Source of the DNA: Ammoniphilus sp. YIM 78166
GTDB lineage: Bacteria > Bacillota > Bacilli > Aneurinibacillales > RAOX-1
DNA length: 64,000 nucleotides
Direction of reading: 5' to 3'
Assembly (NCBI RefSeq): GCF_004522215.1
Contig: NZ_SDLR01000001.1
Location: forward strand, 558,001-622,000
Shown: in pieces, positions 51,502-60,022 of the stretch
Layout of the letters: each line of letters begins with the position of its first letter
How positions within the stretch are numbered: the first letter of the stretch is position 1
Notes under the pieces: generated by a model
Databases searched by the model: none
Told to the model about the DNA's origin: nothing
The model's input: only the letters and a program-made list of their open reading frames with translations
Program-made: the position numbers and the translations under genes

Positions 51502-51549
51502 CGGATAGTGAGGGGTACACGAGATTTAGGGGAAAGGAATGAATAGGGA

Positions 51550-54500
51550 ATGCCCAATCAAAGGCCTCGCGGGTCCAAGCGTAAAAAAAACATCTCCAAT
51601 TCTCCGTTGATACTAAACATCGATAGAGACTTCAACGAACCAAGGGAATTGATCGATGACAATATTATTGAATTTCTGGAAATGGAGACAGAACCGGAAA
51701 AGTCTCCTTCCAAAGTCGAGCAATCGGGTGAGGAAGCAGAGCCTAAAGAAGTGGCTCCGCCGCTCGTATCAGAAGAAGTACAGATTGCAAAAAGTCCTCC
51801 GGCGGAAGCCCCTGTTGAGGAAAAACAATTTGCAGTAGAAGAAGCTGCTGGATTGCCTTATCAGCCAAGAGAGGTAAAAAGCTATAAGGTTTATAAGAAA
51901 AAAGCGATAAAAAAGCATGTAGATAAAGAAGCGATTTTGGAGGAACGGAAGAAAAACAAGAGCGAGCCGATCATCTATACGGACGATATTTTTAATGAAG
52001 CCATCACGAATGAAAAAATAGCCAAAAAGTCGATAGATTCCTCCAAGATCAAGACGGAGAGCATTGATACCAGTGCCTTAGCGGACTATGCCGTTGACAA
52101 TTCTAAATTAGCCAATCAAAGCGTAACCTCAAATAAAATTGCCCCCAATTCCATCGAGGATGATCACCTGTTGGAAAACGCCATCTCCGGAAAAAAGATT
52201 AAAGACCGTACTATCCCAGGCGAGAAGCTGATGAATAACAGCATCACTTCTGATAAGCTCGCCGACAAGACTATTGATTCGTTGAAAATTGCGGAAGGGT
52301 CTATTCATACGAAGCACCTTCATGAACAGTCTGTCACCAACGAATTGATTCAGGATCAAAGCATTACAGGAGATAAAATCAAAAAGGGAACGATTCAATC
52401 TGATCACTTATCCAATTATGTGATCGATGGAGCAAAGCTCGCCTTTGAAGCGGTTAGCGCGATGCACTTAAAAGATGGAGCTATTTCTACATCTAAGCTG
52501 GCAGACGATTCCGTAGGTCCTAAGCAGTTACAGGAGCAAGCCGTTGAAGCAAAGCATATTAAAGATGAAGCGGTAAGTTCTCTTCATCTGGGAAATCGCG
52601 CGGTGAACTCGGCAAAGTTGGCTCCAGATTCGGTTACAACGGAAAAAGTCAAAGATCAAGCAATTATTTCTGCCAAAATCGCGGATGAAGCGATTGATAC
52701 ATCTAAGTTAGCAAAAGAGTCTGTTACCACAGAAAAGCTAGGAGATGAATCTGTCACTCTTTCCAAATTGGCCAATCAAAGCGTTGACGGACAAAAGCTA
52801 GCTACAAAGTCCGTGATGTCTCAGCACATATTGGAACAAGCCGTCCAACGAAAGCACTTGGGTGAAGGAAGCGTCGGCACACATCAGATCAGCGATCATG
52901 CCATAACGACGGCAAAGCTGGCTCCTGAATCGATTTCTGTCGATAAGATTATTGATCAGGCGATTACAGCCAGGAAATTATCGGATGGCAGCGTCAACTC
53001 GAGAAAAGTTGCCCCGGGCTCCATTGGCGCTCATCATCTTCAGGAAGGCATCATTGCCGAACAGCATCTAGATAAGAACTCAGTAAAGACCCATCACATT
53101 GCCAATGATGCTGTCCAACAGGCCAAAATTGCAGCGGAATCCATTTCGACGGATAAACTGATCAATTTGGCGGTTACGACAAAAAAACTAGCTGATCAAA
53201 GCGTGACAGAAGAGAAGCTTGCTGCAGGATCTGTTGGCTCGCAGCATATCCAAGATCAAGCGATAACGACGGGCAAACTAGCTGATCAATCCATTACCAC
53301 GGAGAAGCTGGCTAATCTGTCCATTGCACCAGCCAATATCCAGGAAAGTGCCATTCGGGAGCAACACCTGGCTAATGGAGCCGTCCACGCCAATCATTTA
53401 GCAGATGCTTCCGTTACGATGAAGAAGATCGCCCCAGAGTCTATCACAACTGAAAAACTAACCAACCACTCAGTTAACACACCCAAAATTTCTGACGGCA
53501 GCGTCACCAGCGATAAGCTATCAGAGCATGCGATTGCTTCCCACCATGTGCAAGCACAGGCCATCCAAACTCATCACTTGGCGTTCGGTAGTGTTCAAAG
53601 GCATCATCTAAGCGAGAATTCGGTCAATACAGAGAAGATTACCAACGAATCGATCACGACGGATAAATTGGCGGATGGGGCAATCACGGAAAGAAAACTC
53701 CTGGATAATAGTGTCACGGCCAAAAAGCTGTCTCCCGAATCCATTCACTCTATCCATCTTCAACCCAAGGCCGTCTTAAAGCAGCATATAGCCGATGCGG
53801 CTATCACCTCAGATCATGTTTCTGAAAATGCCATCACCAAAAACAAGATTGCTCCCGAATCGATTTCCACCGATCGATTGATGGACCATTCGGTTACAGG
53901 GGCGAAACTCGCGGATCAGAGTGTTTCGGCACAAAAGTTAGGCTATGGTTCGGTGCGTGGCGAACATATTCAGGAAGGGGAAATTGCCTCTAGACATATC
54001 AGTAAAGAGAGCATTACGGCTGAGCACTTGAAGCGCGGAACGGTATCCGATGCCCATCTAGCTGAAGGTACAATTACAACTTCTAAGCTGAAGGATCACT
54101 CGGTAACGTCGGAGAAATTGGCTCCTAAATCCGTGACATTAGATAAGTTAGCCATTGAACCTCTTCAAGGGGAATGGATCAAAACAGGAGAAATCCACGG
54201 AGGACATCTACAAAAAGGCTCTGTTTCTTCTCACCATCTTGTGGAGGGCAGCATCACAGAAAGCCATATTAAAAATCAAGCCGTCACTACATCTAAGCTG
54301 AGCGACAACAGCGTAACATCGGAAAAAATAAGTCCACAGGCGGTCACAGGGGATAAGATTGCCTATGAGTCTATATCACCCATTCATATTCAGGGCAGTT
54401 CCATCAATGAGTCTCATCTGCAGGATGGTTCCATTACGGCTAGCAAGCTCAAGGATGGTTCCATTACCCCTGCTAAGTTGGGAGAAAAGTCTGTTACCTC

Positions 54501-57500
54501 TTCAAAATTGGCAGACCAATCTGTTACATCGGAGCATCTGCAGGATGGGACGATTGAAACAGAAAAATTGGCTGATGATTGTGTTACCGGGAGCAAACTT
54601 GCACAAGAAACGGTGGCAGAGCGCCATCTTCAGGATGGTGCGGTAACGGCTAAAAAAATCAAAGATGAAAGTGTGACCACAGAAAAGCTGGCTCCGGAAG
54701 CCGTTACTGCTGAAAAAATAGCCAAAGCGTCGATTACAAGTGACCATATTCCGCTCGGAGAGATTCATGGTTACCATCTGCAGATAGAAAGTGTGGGAGC
54801 ATCCCATATTCAGCCTCAGAGCATCCATGCAGAGCATATACAAGATTTAACGATTAATGGCAATCACCTAAAGGCTGAGAGCATTACCACAGAAAAGCTG
54901 GGGAAAGGATCTGTAACGGAGGATAAGATTGCAAGAGCTTCTATTATGGGTGTTCATATCCAAGAAGAAGCGATTCAAGGCCATCATATCCAGGTAAGAT
55001 CCATTGCTTCTGGTCATATAGGAAAATTTACCATCGCTGAAGACCATTTGCTAGATAAGGCCATATCCCAGTACAAATTGCAAGATCAATCGGTAACCAC
55101 AGAGAAGTTAAGTACAAATGCCGTAACGAGCGATAAGCTAGCAAAGGAAAGCGTCAGCGGCAAGCATATCGCTGAAGGAGCCATTCAGGATTATCATTTA
55201 CAGAACGACTCGATATCTACTGAGAAGCTACAGAATAGCAGTGTGACTACCGGTAAGCTGGCGCCTGAGTCCATCGTTGGAGAGAAGCTGGCAAAAGAAG
55301 CAATTAGTGGCGAGCACATCCAAGACAGCGCAATCGAAGCGCGGCATTTGAAGCTTGAGTCCGTCGGTTCCCAGCATCTAGGTCCACAAACGATTAACGA
55401 AGATCATTTGCAGGATCACGTGATTTCCGAAGCCAAACTGCAAGACCAATCCGTGACCACGGAAAAATTAAGGGCACAGTCTGTTACTAGTGATAAACTT
55501 GCCAAAGAAAGTATTGATGGCGAGCATATCAGAGCCGAGGAAATCGATGCACACCATCTGAAAAAAGGAAGCATTACTGCCGAGATATTGGCTGTAGATA
55601 GTATCTTGCCAGAACATCTCCAAGATGGGGTGGTCTCCTCCGCTAAGCTACAGGACGCGAGTGTAACTTCGGAGAAGATCGCCGATGGATCCCTTACATC
55701 GGAAAAAATAAGCTTAGGAGCTATCAGCAGTGAGAATCTTGCGAATCAAAGTGTAACAACCACGAAATTGCAAGACGGCTCGGTAACAGGAGAAAAGCTA
55801 GCATTAGGGAATGTCACGGGTGATCATATCGCGGAAGGCGCCATCAAGGAAGAGCATATACAAAATGATGCGATTTCCACAGAAAAACTTCGAGATGACA
55901 GTGTGACAACCGAGAAGCTGGCTGCAGAATCTATTATAGGAGCAAAGGTAGCCAAAGAAGCGATCAGTGGCGAGCATATCCAAGACAGCTCAATTGAAGC
56001 GCGGCATTTGAAGCCGGAGTCCGTCGGTTCGCAGCACCTAGGTTCCCAAACAATTAACGAAGTTCATGTGCAGGATCACGCCATATCGGAAGCCAAACTG
56101 CAGGATCAATCCGTGACGACGGAGAAATTATCCACACATGCGGTAACCGGCGAGAAGCTTGCTAAGGAAAGCATAGATGGTGAGCATATCCGCGCAGAAG
56201 AAATCGATGCGCACCACCTGAAAAAAGGGAGCATTACAGCGGAGCAATTATCGAACGATAGTATCTTGCCGCAACATCTCCAAGATGGGGCAGTCTCTTC
56301 CGCCAAGCTGCAGGATGCCAGTGTAACCTCCGAGAAGATTGCCAATGGATCTATTACAGCCGAAAAGCTGCATGCGGAAACGATCACGGGAGATAAAGTT
56401 GCTAAGGGAACAATCAACGGGATCCATCTGCAAGAAGCAGCAATAGAGAGCCATCACCTTAGCCTAGAGTCGATCCGATCCGAGCATATCGTCAAGGAAA
56501 GTATTACGGATGAACATTTGCAAAATGATGTGATTTCAACGGAAAAGCTTCGGGATGAAAGTGTGACAACTGAGAAGCTGGCTGTAGATTCTATTGTGGG
56601 TGAAAAGATAGCCAAAGAAGCAATCAGCGGCGAACACATTCAGGACAGCGCGATCGAAGCACGGCATTTGAAGCTGGAGTCTGTTACTTCCCAGCATTTA
56701 GGTCCACAAACGATTAACGAAGAGCATGTACAGGATGACTCTATATCAGAAGCCAAACTGAAGGATCAATCCGTGACGACGGAGAAATTATCCACACATG
56801 CGGTAACCGGCGATAAGCTTGCCAAGGATAGCATTGATGGCGAGCATATCCGCGCCGAGGAAATTGAAGCGCGCCATTTGAAAAAAGGAAGCATTACTGC
56901 GGAGATATTGGCTGTAGATAGTATCTTGCCAGAACATCTCCAAGAAGGAGCAGTCTCCTCCTCTAAGCTGCAGGACGCCAGTGTGACTTCGGAGAAGCTT
57001 GCCGATGGATCCATTACAGCGGAGAAGCTCGGCCGGGGAGCGATAAGCCGTGATAGTCTAGAGGATGGTAGTGTAACGACCGAGAAGCTGCGAGATGGCT
57101 CCGTAACAGGGGAAAAACTAGCAGTTGCGAATATTAATAGTGAACACATTGCAGAAGGCGCTATTCAAGAGCAGCATGTTCAGAATGACTCGATCGGCGC
57201 AATCCATCTGCAACCAAACAGCGTTCAAACCCAACACTTGGAAAATGGAGCGGTTTCGAGCGAAAAGCTTCAAGAAGAGAGCGTGACGGCAGAGAAGCTC
57301 CAAGCAGAAGCCGTTACAGGCGATAAGGTTGCTAAGGGGGCTATCAGCGGGAAGCATCTGCAAGAAGCGACGGTAGAGAGTTATCATCTCAATGTGGAGT
57401 GTGTGCGATCGGAGCACATTGTGAAGGAAAGTATTACCGACGAACACCTACAAAACGATGTTATTTCCACTGAAAAGCTCCGGGATGATAGTGTGACAGC

Positions 57501-58971
57501 CGATAAACTGGCCGAGGAATCCGTCATCGGGGAAAAGATAGCTAAAGAAACAATCAACGGGGAACACATTCAAGAGAATGCAATTGAATCGTGGCATTTG
57601 AAGGAGGAGTCCGTTGGTTCCCAGCACCTGGTAAATGAAAGTATTACGGGCGAGCACATTCGAGGCGATGAAATCGAGTCACGCCACTTGAAAAAAGGGA
57701 GTATAACCGCGGAAAGTTTGGCTGTTGATAGTATTGCGCAGGAACATCTTCAAGAAGGTGCGATCACGTCCTCCAAGCTTCAGGATGCGAGTGTAACCAC
57801 AGAGAAGATTGCGGACGGCTCGATTACAGTAGAGAAAATTAGCTCGGGAGCCATAAGTACGACCAGCCTCGAGGATGGCTGTGTAACGTCCGAGAAGTTA
57901 AAGGACGGTTCCGTTACCAAAGAAAAGCTTGCAGCAGGGAATATTTCAAGTGAGCATATTGCGGACGGCGCCATTCAGGAGCAACATGTACAGAATCACT
58001 CGATTGGGGCAATTCATCTACAGGAAGGAAGTATTCAAAGCCAACACTTGGAAAACGGAGCAGTGACCGGTGAAAAGCTTCAAGATGAGAGCGTAACGGC
58101 AGAGAAGTTACAAGCGGAAACCATTACAGGTGAAAAGGTCGCTAAAGGGGCAATTTGCGGGAAACATCTGCAAGAAGCTGCGATAGAAAGCCAACATCTC
58201 AACCTGGAATTGATCCGATCAGAGCATATCAGCAAGGAAAGTATTACCGACGAACATTTGCAAGATGATATCATCTCCACTGAAAAGCTACGGGGTAATA
58301 GTGTGACAGCCGATAAGCTGGCCACAGACTCCGTCGTAGGGGAAAAGGTAGCAAAAGATGCGATTAACGGGGAGCACATTCAAGAGAGTGCGATTGAAGC
58401 CCGTCACCTGAAGCCGAAGATCGTGGGTTCCTTGCAGCTCCGAGATAAGAGTATCTCAAGCCAGCATCTTCAGAGTGAGTCGATCGCATCCAGCCACTTA
58501 GCGAAACAAGTGATTATAGAGGAGCATATTAAAAACGAAGCTATCACGTCGAAAAAAATAGCGACAGGAGCAGTACAGCCAGAACATCTTTCGTTCAATC
58601 CCGTACAGACGGTCCCAGGTGCCCAAAACACCTGCCAGCAATTTGGTTTTGGACATTTCGAATTTTCTGGTGACGAACAATCAGTTGATGTCTTGATTGA
58701 ATTCGAGGAAGCATATAGTTCTAGTAAATTCGTCGTGGTTGCCATGGCTAATCATCCTGATTGTTATGTTTCCCTCAAGGAACAAACCGAGCAATCAGCC
58801 ACGGTAACGGTCAGTCGCAGGAGCTGTGAAGGTGAGCTGCAAGGGTTCTTCTCTTGGATCGCCATCGGAGAAAAGAAAGAAGAAAAAAAGGCAACGTACT
58901 CCGAGTCTGAAAGCGAAGGAGAAGAGGCAAAGAAAAAGAAGAAAAGAACGAAGAAAACCCAGGACAGATAA
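51550..58971 (+). CDS. Giant decapeptide-repeat protein, putative spore-surface fibre
   Basis: A 2473-residue protein. Residues 1-150 are a non-repetitive head: a basic start (NQRPRGSKRKK), a hydrophobic/acidic segment (LILNIDRDFNEPRELIDD) and a Pro/Glu-rich linker. Residues 151-2350 are about 220 consecutive 10-residue repeats of consensus A-D-Q-S-V-T-T-E-K-L. Residues about 2351-2441 form a compact domain ending FFSWIAIG, which recalls H-type lectin-like or tail-fibre domains. The last 30 residues are acidic then Lys-rich. There is no signal peptide, transmembrane helix or LPXTG, so it stays in the mother cell. It resembles phage tail-fibre shaft repeats, but lies among coat glycosyltransferases behind a sigma-K promoter; a glycosylated spore filament is my inference. 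Confidence 0.85.
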   Translation: MPNQRPRGSKRKKNISNSPLILNIDRDFNEPRELIDDNIIEFLEMETEPEKSPSKVEQSGEEAEPKEVAPPLVSEEVQIAKSPPAEAPVEEKQFAVEEAAGLPYQPREVKSYKVYKKKAIKKHVDKEAILEERKKNKSEPIIYTDDIFNEAITNEKIAKKSIDSSKIKTESIDTSALADYAVDNSKLANQSVTSNKIAPNSIEDDHLLENAISGKKIKDRTIPGEKLMNNSITSDKLADKTIDSLKIAEGSIHTKHLHEQSVTNELIQDQSITGDKIKKGTIQSDHLSNYVIDGAKLAFEAVSAMHLKDGAISTSKLADDSVGPKQLQEQAVEAKHIKDEAVSSLHLGNRAVNSAKLAPDSVTTEKVKDQAIISAKIADEAIDTSKLAKESVTTEKLGDESVTLSKLANQSVDGQKLATKSVMSQHILEQAVQRKHLGEGSVGTHQISDHAITTAKLAPESISVDKIIDQAITARKLSDGSVNSRKVAPGSIGAHHLQEGIIAEQHLDKNSVKTHHIANDAVQQAKIAAESISTDKLINLAVTTKKLADQSVTEEKLAAGSVGSQHIQDQAITTGKLADQSITTEKLANLSIAPANIQESAIREQHLANGAVHANHLADASVTMKKIAPESITTEKLTNHSVNTPKISDGSVTSDKLSEHAIASHHVQAQAIQTHHLAFGSVQRHHLSENSVNTEKITNESITTDKLADGAITERKLLDNSVTAKKLSPESIHSIHLQPKAVLKQHIADAAITSDHVSENAITKNKIAPESISTDRLMDHSVTGAKLADQSVSAQKLGYGSVRGEHIQEGEIASRHISKESITAEHLKRGTVSDAHLAEGTITTSKLKDHSVTSEKLAPKSVTLDKLAIEPLQGEWIKTGEIHGGHLQKGSVSSHHLVEGSITESHIKNQAVTTSKLSDNSVTSEKISPQAVTGDKIAYESISPIHIQGSSINESHLQDGSITASKLKDGSITPAKLGEKSVTSSKLADQSVTSEHLQDGTIETEKLADDCVTGSKLAQETVAERHLQDGAVTAKKIKDESVTTEKLAPEAVTAEKIAKASITSDHIPLGEIHGYHLQIESVGASHIQPQSIHAEHIQDLTINGNHLKAESITTEKLGKGSVTEDKIARASIMGVHIQEEAIQGHHIQVRSIASGHIGKFTIAEDHLLDKAISQYKLQDQSVTTEKLSTNAVTSDKLAKESVSGKHIAEGAIQDYHLQNDSISTEKLQNSSVTTGKLAPESIVGEKLAKEAISGEHIQDSAIEARHLKLESVGSQHLGPQTINEDHLQDHVISEAKLQDQSVTTEKLRAQSVTSDKLAKESIDGEHIRAEEIDAHHLKKGSITAEILAVDSILPEHLQDGVVSSAKLQDASVTSEKIADGSLTSEKISLGAISSENLANQSVTTTKLQDGSVTGEKLALGNVTGDHIAEGAIKEEHIQNDAISTEKLRDDSVTTEKLAAESIIGAKVAKEAISGEHIQDSSIEARHLKPESVGSQHLGSQTINEVHVQDHAISEAKLQDQSVTTEKLSTHAVTGEKLAKESIDGEHIRAEEIDAHHLKKGSITAEQLSNDSILPQHLQDGAVSSAKLQDASVTSEKIANGSITAEKLHAETITGDKVAKGTINGIHLQEAAIESHHLSLESIRSEHIVKESITDEHLQNDVISTEKLRDESVTTEKLAVDSIVGEKIAKEAISGEHIQDSAIEARHLKLESVTSQHLGPQTINEEHVQDDSISEAKLKDQSVTTEKLSTHAVTGDKLAKDSIDGEHIRAEEIEARHLKKGSITAEILAVDSILPEHLQEGAVSSSKLQDASVTSEKLADGSITAEKLGRGAISRDSLEDGSVTTEKLRDGSVTGEKLAVANINSEHIAEGAIQEQHVQNDSIGAIHLQPNSVQTQHLENGAVSSEKLQEESVTAEKLQAEAVTGDKVAKGAISGKHLQEATVESYHLNVECVRSEHIVKESITDEHLQNDVISTEKLRDDSVTADKLAEESVIGEKIAKETINGEHIQENAIESWHLKEESVGSQHLVNESITGEHIRGDEIESRHLKKGSITAESLAVDSIAQEHLQEGAITSSKLQDASVTTEKIADGSITVEKISSGAISTTSLEDGCVTSEKLKDGSVTKEKLAAGNISSEHIADGAIQEQHVQNHSIGAIHLQEGSIQSQHLENGAVTGEKLQDESVTAEKLQAETITGEKVAKGAICGKHLQEAAIESQHLNLELIRSEHISKESITDEHLQDDIISTEKLRGNSVTADKLATDSVVGEKVAKDAINGEHIQESAIEARHLKPKIVGSLQLRDKSISSQHLQSESIASSHLAKQVIIEEHIKNEAITSKKIATGAVQPEHLSFNPVQTVPGAQNTCQQFGFGHFEFSGDEQSVDVLIEFEEAYSSSKFVVVAMANHPDCYVSLKEQTEQSATVTVSRRSCEGELQGFFSWIAIGEKKEEKKATYSESESEGEEAKKKKKRTKKTQDR
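52000..58599 (+). repeat. About 220 tandem 30-bp units with a 660-bp higher-order repeat
   Basis: Each unit encodes x-[DEN]-x-[SAT]-[IV]-x-x-x-[KH]-[IL]. The register is never broken: every 60-base stretch counted from 52141 to 58561 begins at the same residue of the repeat. In the second half larger blocks recur: the AAAAAAGG-GCATTAC segment is at 55561, 56221 and 56881 (660 bases, 22 units) and again at 57691 (810 bases, 27 units). The segment encoding IEARHLK recurs at 55321, 55981 and 56641. The 3' half thus grew by recent block duplication. DNA divergence is mostly at third positions. Confidence 0.93.
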
Positions 58972-58979
58972 AGGAAGAT

Positions 58980-59030
58980 GGGTCTTAAGAAGAAGCAAAG
59001 CGCACCTTCTTAAAGACCCTTCTTTTTTCT
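58980..59030 (+). terminator. Intrinsic terminator after the giant repeat gene
   Basis: GGGTCTTAAGAAG / CTTCTTAAAGACCC 13-bp stem with one bulge, a 13-nt loop and a T-rich tract. It may also hold back the convergent small gene. Confidence 0.8.
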
Positions 59031-59031
59031 G

Positions 59032-59307
59032 CTAGCTTTTCTTATTCATTGCTTTCTTAATCTCTTTTATCATATTATTTCGGCGTTCTTTATCATCCTC
59101 TAAGAATTTATCAAGGGTTGATAGCATCCTATTCATGATGGCCTCCTGATTCTGGCCTTGGCCAGCGGCAGATGAGGAAGACTCGGCTAAGGAGCCAAAA
59201 CAGCAAATCATCGCATAGGCAATAGCTGTTGTGTCTACATAAACAAAAACCGTCGAATTTCCGCTATCCTTAATCACATTATCCAAATCGAAATTTCGAT
59301 CAGCCAA
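59032..59307 (-). CDS. Small protein with SGxSxVxV motif (91 residues)
   Basis: No known family is recognised. Start TTG 59307 has GGGAGG 8 nt upstream. The N-terminal 40 residues (LDNVIKDSGNSTVFVYVDTTAIAYAMICC) resemble the two smaller proteins encoded just upstream on the same strand; then a Ser/Gly/Gln-rich spacer and a charged helix (MLSTLDKFLEDDKERRNNMIKEI) follow. A cysteine pair occurs in the hydrophobic part. There is no signal peptide. Location inside the coat island suggests a coat or surface component. Confidence 0.7.
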   Translation of the reverse strand: MADRNFDLDNVIKDSGNSTVFVYVDTTAIAYAMICCFGSLAESSSSAAGQGQNQEAIMNRMLSTLDKFLEDDKERRNNMIKEIKKAMNKKS

Positions 59308-59334
59308 GAATTTTACCTCCCTTGCTATAGGTTG

Positions 59335-59364
59335 AAAAAAGCCCCACCAAAAGAGGGGGAGCTT
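59335..59364 (-). terminator. Terminator after the two smallest genes
   Basis: On the minus strand AAGCTCCCCC pairs with GGTGGGGCTT (one mismatch, TCTTTT loop) and six Ts follow. The 91-residue gene downstream then depends on read-through or an internal promoter. Confidence 0.65.
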
Positions 59365-59388
59365 TATTGCCTAATGTTTAAATCAAGT

Positions 59389-59511
59389 TTAGTTTCGCAA
59401 TTGAAGAACAATGGCAAGTACGAGTAGAAAAGCTGTCGAATCTGCCGTGTTTTCTACGTCTACTCTGGAGTTTCCACTATTTTTTAATCTATTTTCAAAT
59501 CTATCACTCAT
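59389..59511 (-). CDS. Very small protein with SGxSxVxV motif (40 residues)
   Basis: Below usual gene-calling size. AAAGGAGGGAG lies 5 nt before ATG 59511. Sequence outline: MSDRFENRLKNSGNSRVDVE, then NTADSTAFLLVLAIVLQLRN, with a hydrophobic helix of about 11 residues near the end. The R-L-K-N-S-G-N-S-R-V-D-V stretch aligns with L-E-S-S-G-S-S-E-V-R-V in the upstream gene and V-I-K-D-S-G-N-S-T-V-F-V downstream, which supports all three as real genes. Confidence 0.68.
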   Translation of the reverse strand: MSDRFENRLKNSGNSRVDVENTADSTAFLLVLAIVLQLRN

Positions 59512-59550
59512 GTTGCTCCCTCCTTTGAAAAAGAATTAATAGATTATTTA

Positions 59551-59691
59551 TTAACCATTCGTATTTTGCTGGTTTGGACGAAGAGCGGCAAGAATTGCAT
59601 TGATAGCTTCAGTAACAGCTTGAGCCTGATTGCGCACACGAACTTCGGAACTTCCGCTGGACTCCAATTTATTTTTCAATTTTCTGCTCAT
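59551..59691 (-). CDS. Very small protein with SGxSxVxV motif (46 residues)
   Basis: ATG 59691 follows AAAGGAGGACC by 6 nt. The product begins MSRKLKNKLESSGSSEVRVR and ends in a mildly amphipathic helix and an Asn/Gln-rich tail (RPNQQNTNG). It is the first of the three related small genes in this direction. No cysteine, no signal peptide. I do not recognise a family, but the shared motif with its two neighbours and strong ribosome binding sites argue for function. Confidence 0.68.
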   Translation of the reverse strand: MSRKLKNKLESSGSSEVRVRNQAQAVTEAINAILAALRPNQQNTNG

Positions 59692-60022
59692 GGACGGTCC
59701 TCCTTTCCATTACTAGAGGTAATATATAGTATGTTTTAATTTAATAGAGGACACGGCTGGTCACTAGATCAATGACATATTTTAGGTTTGTTCAAATAGA
59801 GTTAGTAGAGTACGGGTTGAAAGGCTTTCTAAACAAGTATAATGCCTATTTTCCCAGAGAAACACCACCTATAGACTTACGCCGTGTCCAAGATATTTCC
59901 CCATTCATAGTTTATGTTATTAGATAAAAACTGAGATGTAACCCGTTTTCCCATAATCCAAGACACAGGATTGATTGTTCAAGACGGAGGAGATGAAATT
60001 AACATTCCTTAGGAGTGGTAAA
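59692..60022. promoter_or_regulatory. Divergent intergenic region with sporulation-type -10 boxes
   Basis: No gene is visible in this 331-base spacer. On the minus strand CATACTATA (59733-59725) precedes the small-protein genes and matches the sigma-K -10 box, and also the sigma-G CATACTA; no clear -35 is at the expected place. On the plus strand CATAGTTTA (59906-59914) lies 108 bases before the nucleotidyltransferase gene, again without AC at 16-17 nt. Both are low-confidence promoters for divergent spore genes. Confidence 0.4.

Noticed and set aside
56106..57149. Several 60-130 codon minus-strand frames inside the giant gene
   Set aside because: They are antisense shadows repeating with the same 30-base period and have no ribosome binding sites.
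52000..58599. CRISPR-like or satellite DNA repeat
   Set aside because: The 30-base periodicity follows one open reading frame with amino-acid conservation and third-base divergence; there are no spacers.
51550..58971. Giant repeat protein as a phage tail fibre
   Set aside because: The shaft-like repeats fit, but no other phage structural, lysis or packaging gene is in the window. The neighbours are spore coat genes with sigma-K-type promoters.
51550..58971. Giant protein as a secreted or wall-anchored adhesin
   Set aside because: There is no signal peptide, transmembrane segment or LPXTG sorting signal; the N-terminus is basic and hydrophilic.
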